From contig NZ_DHNR01000042.1 in the NCBI RefSeq assembly GCF_002409645.1, positions 1-30,132 on the forward strand: a stretch of DNA of 30,132 nt. Reading direction: 5' to 3'. A program made the translations under genes and the position numbers. The first letter of the stretch is position 1. The number at the start of each line of letters is the position of its first letter. Under the pieces are notes generated by a model. It was given only the letters and a program-made list of their open reading frames with translations, did no database searches and was not told the DNA's origin. The DNA comes from Acetobacter sp. UBA5411 (lineage in GTDB: Bacteria; Pseudomonadota; Alphaproteobacteria; Acetobacterales; Acetobacteraceae). This document shows, one piece after another, positions 15,667 to 24,252 of the stretch.

Positions 15667-16362
15667 TCAGATCGCCACCAGCCCTCGGATCTCCTCAGCC
15701 TCCAGTGTCTCAACTGCCCCGTTGGCGACAACCTTGCCGCGGTCAAGAACGACCACATCCTGCGCCAACTCATAGGCGAAATCGAAATACTGCTCGACGA
15801 GCAGAATCGCCATATCGCCACGATCCCGCAGCATGCCGATCACCGAACCAATATCCTTGATGATGCTCGGCTGAATGCCTTCGGTCGGCTCATCCAGCAC
15901 CAGCAGACGAGGACGAATCACGAGCGCACGACCGATCGCAAGCTGCTGCTGCTGCCCACCTGAAAGATCGCCGCCACGACGGTCGCGCATCTTCGCCAGA
16001 ATGGGAAAGAGATCATAAATCTCGTCCGATACTTTCCGCTGACCTCGCGGCAGAAGACCAAATCCGGTTTCCAGATTTTCCTTCACTGTCAGCAGCGGAA
16101 AGATGTCACGTCCCTGCGGCACCGTAGCGATGCCGCGTCGCGCCCGCTCATAGGCAGGCAGGCGCGTGATATCCTCCCCTTCCCACATGATCTTGCCGGA
16201 CGAGACGGCGTGCATCCCCGTGACCGCGCGCAGAACGCTGGTCTTGCCGACACCATTGCGGCCCAGCAGACAGGTCACGGCGCCAGCGCGCGCAGAGAGA
16301 GAGACCCCTCGCAGAGCAATCGCCGCGCCGTAATAAAGTTGGATGTCTTGAACGTCGAGCAT
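15667..16362 (-). CDS. urtE: Urea ABC transporter ATP-binding subunit UrtE
   Basis: A 231-residue ATPase of the branched-chain amino-acid/urea (LivF-like) class. Walker A GRNGVGKTS at about residues 34-42, signature LSGGQQQQLAIGRAL at about 133-147, Walker B LLVLDEPTEGIQPS at about 154-167, and H-loop-region VEQYFDFAYELA. The phrase TEGIQPSIIKDIG is characteristic of UrtE. With UrtD it drives urea import across the inner membrane. It is the last gene of the urtABCDE operon, 12 bases after urtD. Confidence 0.95.
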   Translation of the reverse strand: MLDVQDIQLYYGAAIALRGVSLSARAGAVTCLLGRNGVGKTSVLRAVTGMHAVSSGKIMWEGEDITRLPAYERARRGIATVPQGRDIFPLLTVKENLETGFGLLPRGQRKVSDEIYDLFPILAKMRDRRGGDLSGGQQQQLAIGRALVIRPRLLVLDEPTEGIQPSIIKDIGSVIGMLRDRGDMAILLVEQYFDFAYELAQDVVVLDRGKVVANGAVETLEAEEIRGLVAI

Positions 16363-16374
16363 CTGTCTGTTTCC

Positions 16375-17115
16375 TCAGCGTCCGAGATACACTTCGATCA
16401 CACGCGGATCGTTGCTCACCTGATCCAGTTCGCCCTCCGCGAGAACCGAACCCTCGTGCAGCACGGTGACTTTCACATCCAGCGCCCGCACGAACTCCAT
16501 GTCATGCTCCACGACGACCACACTACGCGTCTGGTTGATCTCACGCAGAAGATCAGCCGTTTCCATGGTTTCCGCGTCCGTCATGCCCGCCACAGGTTCA
16601 TCGACCAGTAGTAGGTCCGGCTCCTGACCGAGCAGCATTCCGATTTCCAGCCACTGTTTCTGGCCATGACTCAATCCACCCGCCTGCCGGGGCGCTTCCC
16701 GTCCCAGACGGATCGTGTGCAGCAGGCCGTCGATCCGGGCTTTTTCTTCCGCCGTTTCTTTTGCGAAAAGCAAAGCGAAAGGAGAACGCAATCCTTTCAG
16801 CGACAGCAACAGATTATCGCGGACAGTCAGTTCCTCGAACACCGTCGGTTTCTGGAATTTCCGACCAATCCCCATGCGGGCGATGGCCGGTTCATCCAGC
16901 TTCGTCAGATCATGCTCGCGGAATTTGACCACCCCCGTATCAGGACGCGTCTTGCCGGTGATGATGTCCATCATCGTGGTCTTGCCCGCGCCGTTCGGCC
17001 CGATAATGGCCCGCATTTCACCGGGAGCCAGCGACAGTGAGAGATCATTGATCGCCCGGAAACCATCGAACGTGACAGAGACGTGGCTCAACTCAAGCAG
17101 GGTTCCAGCGCTCAT
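16375..17115 (-). CDS. urtD: Urea ABC transporter ATP-binding subunit UrtD
   Basis: A 246-residue LivG-like ATPase. Walker A GPNGAGKTTMMD at about residues 39-50, signature LSHGQKQWLEIGMLL, Walker B LLLVDEPVAGMTDAE and the switch histidine in VVVEHDMEFVRA. The signature LSHGQKQWLEIG and the DEPVAGMTDAET Walker B are typical of UrtD rather than LivG. Its start overlaps the urtC stop by four bases. Confidence 0.95.
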   Translation of the reverse strand: MSAGTLLELSHVSVTFDGFRAINDLSLSLAPGEMRAIIGPNGAGKTTMMDIITGKTRPDTGVVKFREHDLTKLDEPAIARMGIGRKFQKPTVFEELTVRDNLLLSLKGLRSPFALLFAKETAEEKARIDGLLHTIRLGREAPRQAGGLSHGQKQWLEIGMLLGQEPDLLLVDEPVAGMTDAETMETADLLREINQTRSVVVVEHDMEFVRALDVKVTVLHEGSVLAEGELDQVSNDPRVIEVYLGR

Positions 17116-18236
17116 GCCTCGCCTCCTTCCGGATTGGTCACTTCAGGCGTTACTTCGGAAGGCCGTTTTTCCGGCAGGTGACGCATAAGCCCCATCAGTC
17201 CCTGCGGAAGAAACAGGGTTGTCGCCATGAACAATGCACCAAGACCGTAGAGCCACATTTCCGGCAGCCAGGCGGTGAACAGTGTCTTACCAAGATTGAC
17301 GAGGATCGCGCCTATGACAGCACCGGACAGCGTGCCACGTCCACCAACCGCCACCCAGATCACGGCTTCGATAGAGTTGGCGGGCGCAAACTCACCGGGG
17401 TTGATGATACCAACCTGAATGACATAGAGCGCGCCACCAATCGCCGCGATCACAGCGGAGAACACCCAGACCAGCAGCTTGACTTGCTCGGGACGATAGC
17501 CAAGGAACCGCGTGCGACTTTCTGCATCACGCACGGCGATCAACAGACTTCCGAACCGGCCACCGACTACATACCGGGCAGCCAGCAATGCCCCTGCAAG
17601 AATGAGGCCGCTGATAAACAGCATCCCGGCGCGGGTGTACGGGCTGTGCAGGTCAAAACCGAGAATATCTTTGAAATCGGTCAGACCGTTGTTACCGCCA
17701 AACCCGAAGCCATTCTGGAAGAAAGCCAGCATCAGTGCGTAGGTTAGCGCCTGCGTGATGATCGACAGATACACGCCCGAGACGCGGGAGCGGAACGCCA
17801 GCCAGCCGAACAATCCCGCTAGACCGGCAGGCACAACCAGCATCAGCAGCAGCGCCACAGGAAAATGGTCGGAACCCCACCAGTACCAGGGCAGGCTCTT
17901 CCATGACAGGAAGACCATGAAATCCGGCAGATCGGCGTTGCCGTAGACACCGCGTGCACCGATTTCCCGCACGAGATACATGCCCATCGCATACCCGCCG
18001 AGCGCGAAGAAGGCTGCATGTCCAAGCGTGAGGATTCCGGCAAAACCCCAGACCAGATCAACAGCTAGCGCCAGCATGGCATAGGCCAGATACTTGCCCG
18101 CGAGCGTCATGATGAACGGAGACACCTGCACCGGACTGGACGCGGGCAGCAGACTGCCGACCGCCAGCACGCCTGTCAGAAGGACAACAATGACCGCCGT
18201 AACGGACGCGCCACGAAATGAGAGGGATGCGTTCAC
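17112..18236 (-). CDS. urtC: Urea ABC transporter permease UrtC
   Basis: A 374-residue LivM-type membrane permease with about ten hydrophobic segments. Typical features are DLVWGFAGILTLGHAAFFALGGYA-like sequence near residues 60-85, FGGNNGLTDF in the loop, and RDAESRTRFLGYRPEQVKL, the coupling region that contacts the ATPases. It pairs with UrtB to form the urea channel. The start overlaps the urtB stop by four bases, and the urtD start overlaps its own stop. Confidence 0.95.
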   Translation of the reverse strand: MNASLSFRGASVTAVIVVLLTGVLAVGSLLPASSPVQVSPFIMTLAGKYLAYAMLALAVDLVWGFAGILTLGHAAFFALGGYAMGMYLVREIGARGVYGNADLPDFMVFLSWKSLPWYWWGSDHFPVALLLMLVVPAGLAGLFGWLAFRSRVSGVYLSIITQALTYALMLAFFQNGFGFGGNNGLTDFKDILGFDLHSPYTRAGMLFISGLILAGALLAARYVVGGRFGSLLIAVRDAESRTRFLGYRPEQVKLLVWVFSAVIAAIGGALYVIQVGIINPGEFAPANSIEAVIWVAVGGRGTLSGAVIGAILVNLGKTLFTAWLPEMWLYGLGALFMATTLFLPQGLMGLMRHLPEKRPSEVTPEVTNPEGGEA

Positions 18237-19891
18237 GATTCCACTCCCCGGCCCCGCAGCGGAAACATGCCGCGCGGATGACGCTGAATGTAGAGAATGA
18301 CAAGAACGAGCAGCAGGATCTTGCCCGACACGGCCCCGACCAGCGGCTCAAGCGCCTTGCCGCCGACACCGAGCGTAGCCGCCGCCGCCAGCGTGCCCCA
18401 CAGATTGCCCACACCGCCGAACACGACGACCAGAAAACTGTCGATGATATAGCTCTGTCCCAGATTGGGGCTGACATTGTCGATCTGACTGACCGCGACC
18501 CCTGCCAGTCCAGCGATCCCGGAACCGAGGCCGAAGGTCAGCGCATCGACCCGCGCCGTGCGGATGCCCATCAGCGCCGCCATGCGTCGGTTCTGGGTCA
18601 CGGCCCGCATTTCCAGACCAAGAGGCGTGCGCCGCAGCACCAGCATCAGTCCCGCCATGACCACGCCAGCAAAGATCATGATGGCCAAACGATCAATCGT
18701 GACCTCGATGCCACCGAGATGAAAGGAGCCGGACAGCCACGGTGGCGTAACAACGGCCACATTCGTCGGGCCGAACAGGGAACGGATGACCTGCTGGAGA
18801 ATGAGGGACAGTCCCCACGTCGCCAGCAGCGTTTCAAGCGGACGACCATACAGAAACCGGATCAGCCCCCGTTCGATCACGATCCCCAGTGCTCCACACA
18901 CCAGAAAGGCAGCAGGAATAGCGAGGATCAGACTGAACGACCCCAGAGCAGGCACAACGGACAGCACGGCTTTCTGGGTCAGCCATGTCGTGTAAGCGCC
19001 GATCATCATCAGTTCGCCGTGGGCCATGTTGATCACGCCCATGACGCCGAAGGTGATGGCCAGCCCCATGGCGGCCAGCAGCAGCACGGAACCGAGACTC
19101 AGTCCGTAAAACGCATCCTGCCCGAAACCCCAGAGTTTCAGCTTAAAATCGATGGAAGAGACAGCCGCTTCAGCAGCCTTGCGTGTCGCCGGGTCCAGCG
19201 CCTCCGAAGTGGATGCCTGAGCCAGCACGCCGCGTGCATCCAGTCCGCCAGCAGCCTTGAGTTTTGCCACAGCCTGCTGCTGAGCCTGCGCATCGGACGC
19301 CGGAGCACCGGGGCTGAGCAGCGCCGCCGCACGGGCGTTGAGCAACGTGTCTTTCAGCGCAGCGTCATCGGTTTTTGACAGCGCCTTGTCGATAGCGGGC
19401 AGCATGGCCGGATCGTGGCGCTGGTAGAATACGTTTGCAGAAGCCTGCCGTTCCGCTGGCGTGCCAGAGACCAGTTCCAGCTCAGCCTCGGCTGCTGCAA
19501 CAGCGAGCCTGACACGGTTATTGACGCGGACAGGGCGCAAGGTTTCTTCATCCGGAGAGGCAGACGCACCGGAACGGGCATCCGCCCACCCACTGTCAGT
19601 GCGGATGAACAGACCGTCGCCCTCACGGGCGGCAAAAAGTTTCCTGTCGGCCAGAGCGCGCAGAACAGGGAGAGCCCGAGGCCCTCCCTGCTGTGCGATC
19701 TGATCGACTGACGAAGCAATGGTATTGAACTGCGTTGTCGCAAGTCCGGCGAACGCATCTTCATCCGCCCGCGCATGATGGGGCTGAATGAAAAGCAGAC
19801 TCAGCAGGACGGCGGCGAAGATACCCCGCACACCGTTCCGCATTTTCCGGCCTGAAAGGGCTGCCGGACCCGACATCGCAACGTCAGCCAT
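18233..19891 (-). CDS. urtB: Urea ABC transporter permease UrtB
   Basis: A 552-residue UrtB. Unlike ordinary LivH permeases it has an N-terminal signal peptide (VRGIFAAVLLSLLFIQP) and a periplasmic alpha-helical extension of about 230 residues before the membrane part. This is normal for UrtB of Proteobacteria. The permease core starts about residue 260 (FYGLSLGSVLLLAAMGLAI) with GVMGVINMAHGELMMIGAY. The start at 19891 has GGAG six bases upstream and overlaps the urtA stop by eight bases. A later ATG at 19843 is possible. A very long antisense frame (18218-19378) is only a codon-bias shadow. Confidence 0.94.
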   Translation of the reverse strand: MADVAMSGPAALSGRKMRNGVRGIFAAVLLSLLFIQPHHARADEDAFAGLATTQFNTIASSVDQIAQQGGPRALPVLRALADRKLFAAREGDGLFIRTDSGWADARSGASASPDEETLRPVRVNNRVRLAVAAAEAELELVSGTPAERQASANVFYQRHDPAMLPAIDKALSKTDDAALKDTLLNARAAALLSPGAPASDAQAQQQAVAKLKAAGGLDARGVLAQASTSEALDPATRKAAEAAVSSIDFKLKLWGFGQDAFYGLSLGSVLLLAAMGLAITFGVMGVINMAHGELMMIGAYTTWLTQKAVLSVVPALGSFSLILAIPAAFLVCGALGIVIERGLIRFLYGRPLETLLATWGLSLILQQVIRSLFGPTNVAVVTPPWLSGSFHLGGIEVTIDRLAIMIFAGVVMAGLMLVLRRTPLGLEMRAVTQNRRMAALMGIRTARVDALTFGLGSGIAGLAGVAVSQIDNVSPNLGQSYIIDSFLVVVFGGVGNLWGTLAAAATLGVGGKALEPLVGAVSGKILLLVLVILYIQRHPRGMFPLRGRGVES

Positions 19892-21212
19892 GCTTTGCTC
19901 CGAGACAGGCCTTTTTGACCGTATCGTAATTTCCGCAACTGACCGACTTGGTCCAGTCGCCAATCAGGTTCTTTGTCTCCGGCACATACGGCGACCAGGC
20001 CATGCCCGGCACTTCCTTCGGTGTCTGCCAGACGACGTTGAACTGCCCGTCATCCTGAATCTCGCCGATATAAACCGGCTTCGTGATGTGATGATTCGGC
20101 AGAACCTGCGCCGTGCCACCCGTCAGGTTGGGCTGCTTCAGGCCGACCATCGCGTCGATGACCTTGTCATGATCGGTGGAGCCGACTTTCTCGACCGCCT
20201 GAACCCACAGATTGAAGCCGATATAGGACGCTTCCATCGGGTCGTTGGTCGTACGCTTCGGGTTCTTTGTGTAGTCGTGCCACTCCTTGATGAAGGACTT
20301 GTTGGCAGGGCTGTCGATGCTCTCGAAGTAGTTCCAGGCGGCGAGCTGACCAACGAGCGGCTTGGTGTCCATACCGGCCAGCTCTTCCTCACCGACACTG
20401 AAGGCCATGACGGGAATATCCGTGGCGGAGATGCCCTGCGCGCCCAGCTCCTTGTAGAACGGGACGTTGGCGTCACCATTGATGGTGGACACAACAGCGG
20501 TTTTCTTTCCCGCAGAACCGAAGGCCTTGAGCTGCGACACGATGGTCTGCCAGTCGGACTGACCGAACGGCGTGTAGTTCACCATGATATCGGCGTCTGC
20601 GATGCCTTTGGATTTCAGGTAATTCTGCAGGATCTGGTTCGTCGTGCGCGGGTAGACATAGTCTGTGCCGATCAGAGCAAAACGCTTCGCTCCGCCACCG
20701 TCGGCGCTGAGGAGGTAGTCCACGGCCGGGATAGCCTGCTGGTTGGGAGCTGCGCCCGTGTAGAAGACATTACGGCTGCACTCCTGCCCCTCATACTGGA
20801 CGGGATAGAACAGAATGCCGTTGAGTTCCTCAAACACCGGCAATACGGACTTGCGGGAGACGCTGGTCCAGCAGCCGAACACGGAGGCCACCTTGTCAAC
20901 GGCGAGAAGCTGACGGGCTTTCTCGGCGAACAGCGGCCAGTTTGAGGCAGGATCGACCACCACGGCTTCCAAAGGACGCCCCAGCACGCCGCCTTTACGA
21001 TTCTGCAATTCGACCAACATCAGAATGACGTCTTTCAGCGTGGTCTCGCTGATGGCCATGGTGCCGGACAGGGAGTGCAGCACACCGATGCGGATCGGCT
21101 CGCCTTTGGGCGCTGCTGCGGCAGCCCCTTTCACACCAGCAAGCATCGCTGCGGATGCGGCGAGACTGAATTTCGTAAAATCACGGCGGGAGAAACGCGG
21201 CGACATCGTCAT
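19884..21212 (-). CDS. urtA: Urea ABC transporter substrate-binding protein UrtA
   Basis: A 442-residue periplasmic urea-binding protein. The N terminus carries a twin-arginine signal (SRRDFTKFSLAASAAML) with cleavage after the Ala-rich stretch. Characteristic UrtA sequences are GVLHSLSGTMAISETTLKD, ASVFGCWTSVSRKSVLPVFE, NGILFYPVQYEGQECSRNVFYTGA and DYVYPRTTNQIL. The start at 21212 is supported by AAGGA, and an ATG six bases later is also possible. It is the first gene of the urt operon, divergent from the hybrid kinase gene across a 95-base gap. Confidence 0.96.
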   Translation of the reverse strand: MTMSPRFSRRDFTKFSLAASAAMLAGVKGAAAAAPKGEPIRIGVLHSLSGTMAISETTLKDVILMLVELQNRKGGVLGRPLEAVVVDPASNWPLFAEKARQLLAVDKVASVFGCWTSVSRKSVLPVFEELNGILFYPVQYEGQECSRNVFYTGAAPNQQAIPAVDYLLSADGGGAKRFALIGTDYVYPRTTNQILQNYLKSKGIADADIMVNYTPFGQSDWQTIVSQLKAFGSAGKKTAVVSTINGDANVPFYKELGAQGISATDIPVMAFSVGEEELAGMDTKPLVGQLAAWNYFESIDSPANKSFIKEWHDYTKNPKRTTNDPMEASYIGFNLWVQAVEKVGSTDHDKVIDAMVGLKQPNLTGGTAQVLPNHHITKPVYIGEIQDDGQFNVVWQTPKEVPGMAWSPYVPETKNLIGDWTKSVSCGNYDTVKKACLGAKHG

Positions 21213-21307
21213 GGCCTCTGTCCTTCTGATACTGACATGAGCATCCCTACCGGGGCAGATTTTCCCATACGCAAACTTGCGTAGTTCATTACGATGTCGC
21301 ATCTGGC
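21213..21307. promoter_or_regulatory. Divergent urtA / kinase promoter with inverted repeat
   Basis: The gap contains a perfect 7-bp inverted repeat TACGCAA-AC-TTGCGTA at 21268-21283, positioned to control both the urt operon and the sensor/regulator genes. Such a dyad fits a dimer of the LuxR/FixJ-type response regulator encoded just beyond. Confidence 0.55.
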
Positions 21308-23365
21308 ATGAGGGATGCAAAGGAAAACACAGATGCAGGAGCGGTTGTCCGGGTGCCCAGGCGTGCTGCCATGAGGCCATTGCGCATCGTGCGTATGCGC
21401 CGCGACTACAATCGCTGGGCGGCCGACCAGTCGCTCGAGGATTACGCCCTGCGTTTTACAGCTCGCTCAGCCCGGGCCGCGACACCTTTGCGCGCTGCGC
21501 TGACGGCTCTCGGATCGATTTCCTTTCTCGCGCTTGAGGCGATCGGCGGCACGCTGACGATGGCATTCGGTTTCACAAATACGGCGCTTGCCATCGCTTT
21601 CGTCAGTGTTGTGATCTTTCTGGTGAGCCTGCCCATCTGCGCCACGGCAGCCCGTAGCGGTCTCGACATCGACCTGCTCACACGCGGCACGGGGTTCGGC
21701 TATATCGGGTCCACCCTGACCTCGCTGATCTATGCCAGCTTCACCTTCATCTTTTTCGGGATCGAGGCCGCCATTCTGGCCGCGTTGCTGGAGCAGATTC
21801 CCGGCATTTCCCACACCATTGCGTGCTGTCTGGCAGCCCTGCTTGTCATTCCACTGGTCACCGGCGGGTTCCGGTTTATCGCCCGGTTCCAGATCTTTTC
21901 TCTCCCCATCTGGTTCGCGCTCAATCTCATTCCTCTGATCGCCATTCTCTACGCTCACCCAAACTGGATCGGCGACTGGGTGCAGTTCAAGGGACTGGCC
22001 GCAACCCAGCCCGTAAACATCTTCGCCATTGGCAGTGCAGCGTCCATCATGTTCGTGCTGATCTGCCAGAGCGCGGAACAGGTGGATTTTCTGCGCACCA
22101 TTCGGGAAAGTGGTGAGCATATGACCGGACTTCTGACCGGGCTTCTCGATATTTCCAAAATCGAGGCCGGTCGGATCGAGCTCTACAGCGACAGGATTAT
22201 TCTCGGTCAGTTCCTCAATACCGTCGTGCAGATGGTCCGCCCGCAGGCACGGGCCAAACGTCTGGATTTTCACTATCATCCGGGATACCTGCCGCCCGTC
22301 GTGATGGGAGATGAGCACCGCCTCCGTCAGATTCTGCTTAACCTGCTGTCCAATGCCGTGAAATTCACCCCATCCGGCTCAGTGACGTTCACGGCGAACT
22401 GGCGTGGCCAGATTGCCGAATTCATCATCGAAGATACTGGACCGGGTATTGCGCCAGCCGATCAGGAACGGATTTTCGAACCGTTCGAGAGAGCGGCCGG
22501 AGACGCTGTCCCCGGCACTGGTCTTGGCCTGACAATCACACGCCTCCTCACTCACATTCTGGGAGGAGAACTCACCCTGACGAGCGAAGTCGGACACGGA
22601 ACACGCTTCCGGGTGCGCCTGCTCCTGTCCGACCGTGCCGAAGATGCAACTCCCGTCCTTCAGGGACTTCCCTCGGGCTATGGCGGTGCCAGAAAAACCA
22701 TACTGGTGGTCGACGACAATGCCGCTCATCGACGTATGATGCATGAATTTCTGGGGTCCAGACATTTCAATGTCCGCGATGTCTCTGGCGGCGTTGAATG
22801 TCTTGAATTTCTGAAAACAGAGCTTCCTGACCTGATCATTCTCGATCTCTCCATGCCGGGCATGGATGGGCGGGAACTGGCGCTGCGTATTCGGGAAACC
22901 AGTGCAGGCCATCTCCCCCTGCTCTTTCTCACCGGCAACGTGACGGAACTGGCATCACGCCGCGTCCCCTCACTGGATGACTGTACAGTGCTGGCGAAAC
23001 CCGTCGATTTTCAGGCGCTTCTCGATGAAATCGGACGACTTCTGGATCTGCAATGGGTCTTTTCATCTGACGATGAAGCCCTGTCAGATGAGACGCTCCA
23101 GACATTAACGTCAGAGGATGAGCCTGCGCACTCACCGGATGACATGCAGCCCGACCTTCTATCGGATATCTCTTTGACAGAAGATGCAAAAACAGACCTT
23201 CTCGAACTGATCAATTCCGGAAACGTCCGTCTTTTACGACAAAAGCTTGATCTTCTCTGCAACAGTCATCCGCATCTCGTCATGACTCTTGCACCCATTC
23301 AGGAAGCAGCCCGCACCTATCAACTCGAAACAGTCAGACGTTTGCTGGAGGAACTGCCCGCATGA
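21308..23365 (+). CDS. Permease-coupled hybrid histidine kinase, internally deleted
   Basis: A 685-residue in-frame protein. Residues about 30-258 are an NCS1 purine/cytosine-permease-like membrane domain with about six segments (RRDYNRWAADQSLEDYALRFT at its start). At about residue 262 it jumps directly into the second half of a kinase dimerisation domain (RESGEHMTGLLTGLLDISK). The ATPase domain is intact (N box LRQILLNLLSNAVKF, G1 DTGPGIAP, G2 GTGLGLTI), followed by a receiver domain (ILVVDDN, phospho-Asp about 512 in LIILDLSMPG, Lys in LAKPVDF) and a helical tail. Relatives are about 1,100 residues. The rest of the permease, any linker and the His box (SHExRTPL) are missing. The start is uncertain: ATGs at 21308, 21371 and 21395. 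It overlaps the next gene by four bases. Confidence 0.85.
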   Translation: MRDAKENTDAGAVVRVPRRAAMRPLRIVRMRRDYNRWAADQSLEDYALRFTARSARAATPLRAALTALGSISFLALEAIGGTLTMAFGFTNTALAIAFVSVVIFLVSLPICATAARSGLDIDLLTRGTGFGYIGSTLTSLIYASFTFIFFGIEAAILAALLEQIPGISHTIACCLAALLVIPLVTGGFRFIARFQIFSLPIWFALNLIPLIAILYAHPNWIGDWVQFKGLAATQPVNIFAIGSAASIMFVLICQSAEQVDFLRTIRESGEHMTGLLTGLLDISKIEAGRIELYSDRIILGQFLNTVVQMVRPQARAKRLDFHYHPGYLPPVVMGDEHRLRQILLNLLSNAVKFTPSGSVTFTANWRGQIAEFIIEDTGPGIAPADQERIFEPFERAAGDAVPGTGLGLTITRLLTHILGGELTLTSEVGHGTRFRVRLLLSDRAEDATPVLQGLPSGYGGARKTILVVDDNAAHRRMMHEFLGSRHFNVRDVSGGVECLEFLKTELPDLIILDLSMPGMDGRELALRIRETSAGHLPLLFLTGNVTELASRRVPSLDDCTVLAKPVDFQALLDEIGRLLDLQWVFSSDDEALSDETLQTLTSEDEPAHSPDDMQPDLLSDISLTEDAKTDLLELINSGNVRLLRQKLDLLCNSHPHLVMTLAPIQEAARTYQLETVRRLLEELPA

Positions 23366-24249
23366 CACGTGAGACACCCTCCCGTTCCACCCTGCTTGTA
23401 ATTGATGATGATCCAGCCGCTCTTGGCATGATGGACGAGGCACTGACCAATGCCGGTTACGCGGTTCTGCTGGCGCAATCTGGTGACAGCGCCTTTGAAG
23501 TCATGAACCGGACCTTGCCTGACCTCGTGCTGGTTGATGCGATCATGCCGGGACTGAGCGGTTGGGATATCTGCCGCAGCATGAAGGCGGATGCCGCGCT
23601 CAACGCTCTGCCCGTCATCTTCATGACCGGTCTGACGGAAATCGAGCATGTTCTGCGAGCATTCGAAGCAGGCGCCACAGACTATGTGACCAAACCATTT
23701 CACTTCGCCGAAGTTTTGGCTCGCATTGAAATTCATCTGATTGCCGCACGTCGTATCCGAACGGCCCATGCAGCACTGGATAGTGTCGGCAGACGCTTCT
23801 TCGCCCTTGATGACAGCGGTGAACTGCTATGGTCCACTCCGAAAGCCGCCGAGTTTCTGACGCAACTCCCTTCGCCCGAGAATTTTTCCAAATTCGTCAT
23901 GAAAAAATCCGAACCGGGGCAAGTCATTTTCACTACCCCTCACCAGAATGGTGTTCTGCGCGTCACTTTTATCGGACGGGACGGCCCTCAGGAATGGCTG
24001 TTTTCCATCGCGTTTCAGCTGGATCGTCCCGAACAGATTCTACAGGAAAAATTCGGTCTCAGCGCACGGGAAGCGGAAGTTCTTCTGTGGATCAGTCGGG
24101 GAAAAAGCAGCCGAGATATTGCTGAAATCCTCAGCATTAGTCCGCGCACGATCGATAAGCACACCGAGCAGCTTTATAACAAGGCCGGTTTCAGCGGGCG
24201 TGCGGCGGCGGCGGCGGCGGCTTCTCGACTTTTAGGAGACGTAGAATAA
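23362..24249 (+). CDS. LuxR-type response regulator
   Basis: A 295-residue response regulator. The receiver domain has the acidic pair at D15-D16 (VIDDDP), the phospho-acceptor D59 (LVLVDAIMPG) and K111 (VTKPFHF). A middle segment, about 130-220, looks like a degenerate sensory (PAS-like) domain. The C-terminal helix-turn-helix (LSAREAEVLLWISRGKSSRDIAEILSISPRTIDKH, in parts) is the LuxR/FixJ type. It overlaps the kinase gene by ATGA and so is co-translated. It likely binds the dyad upstream of urtA. A GCG triplet run near the end encodes seven alanines. Confidence 0.92.
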   Translation: MTRETPSRSTLLVIDDDPAALGMMDEALTNAGYAVLLAQSGDSAFEVMNRTLPDLVLVDAIMPGLSGWDICRSMKADAALNALPVIFMTGLTEIEHVLRAFEAGATDYVTKPFHFAEVLARIEIHLIAARRIRTAHAALDSVGRRFFALDDSGELLWSTPKAAEFLTQLPSPENFSKFVMKKSEPGQVIFTTPHQNGVLRVTFIGRDGPQEWLFSIAFQLDRPEQILQEKFGLSAREAEVLLWISRGKSSRDIAEILSISPRTIDKHTEQLYNKAGFSGRAAAAAAASRLLGDVE

Positions 24250-24252
24250 CGC

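Noticed and set aside
18218..19378. 386-codon plus-strand open frame
   Set aside because: Entirely antisense to urtB, with low-complexity His/Arg/Gln-rich translation and no family features. It is a codon-bias shadow.
19788..20945. 385-codon plus-strand open frame
   Set aside because: Antisense to urtA and the start of urtB. Both of those are clearly real, and this frame has no motif or ribosome site.
21467..22318. 283-codon minus-strand open frame
   Set aside because: Antisense to the permease part of the hybrid kinase, with a highly charged translation unlike any protein family.
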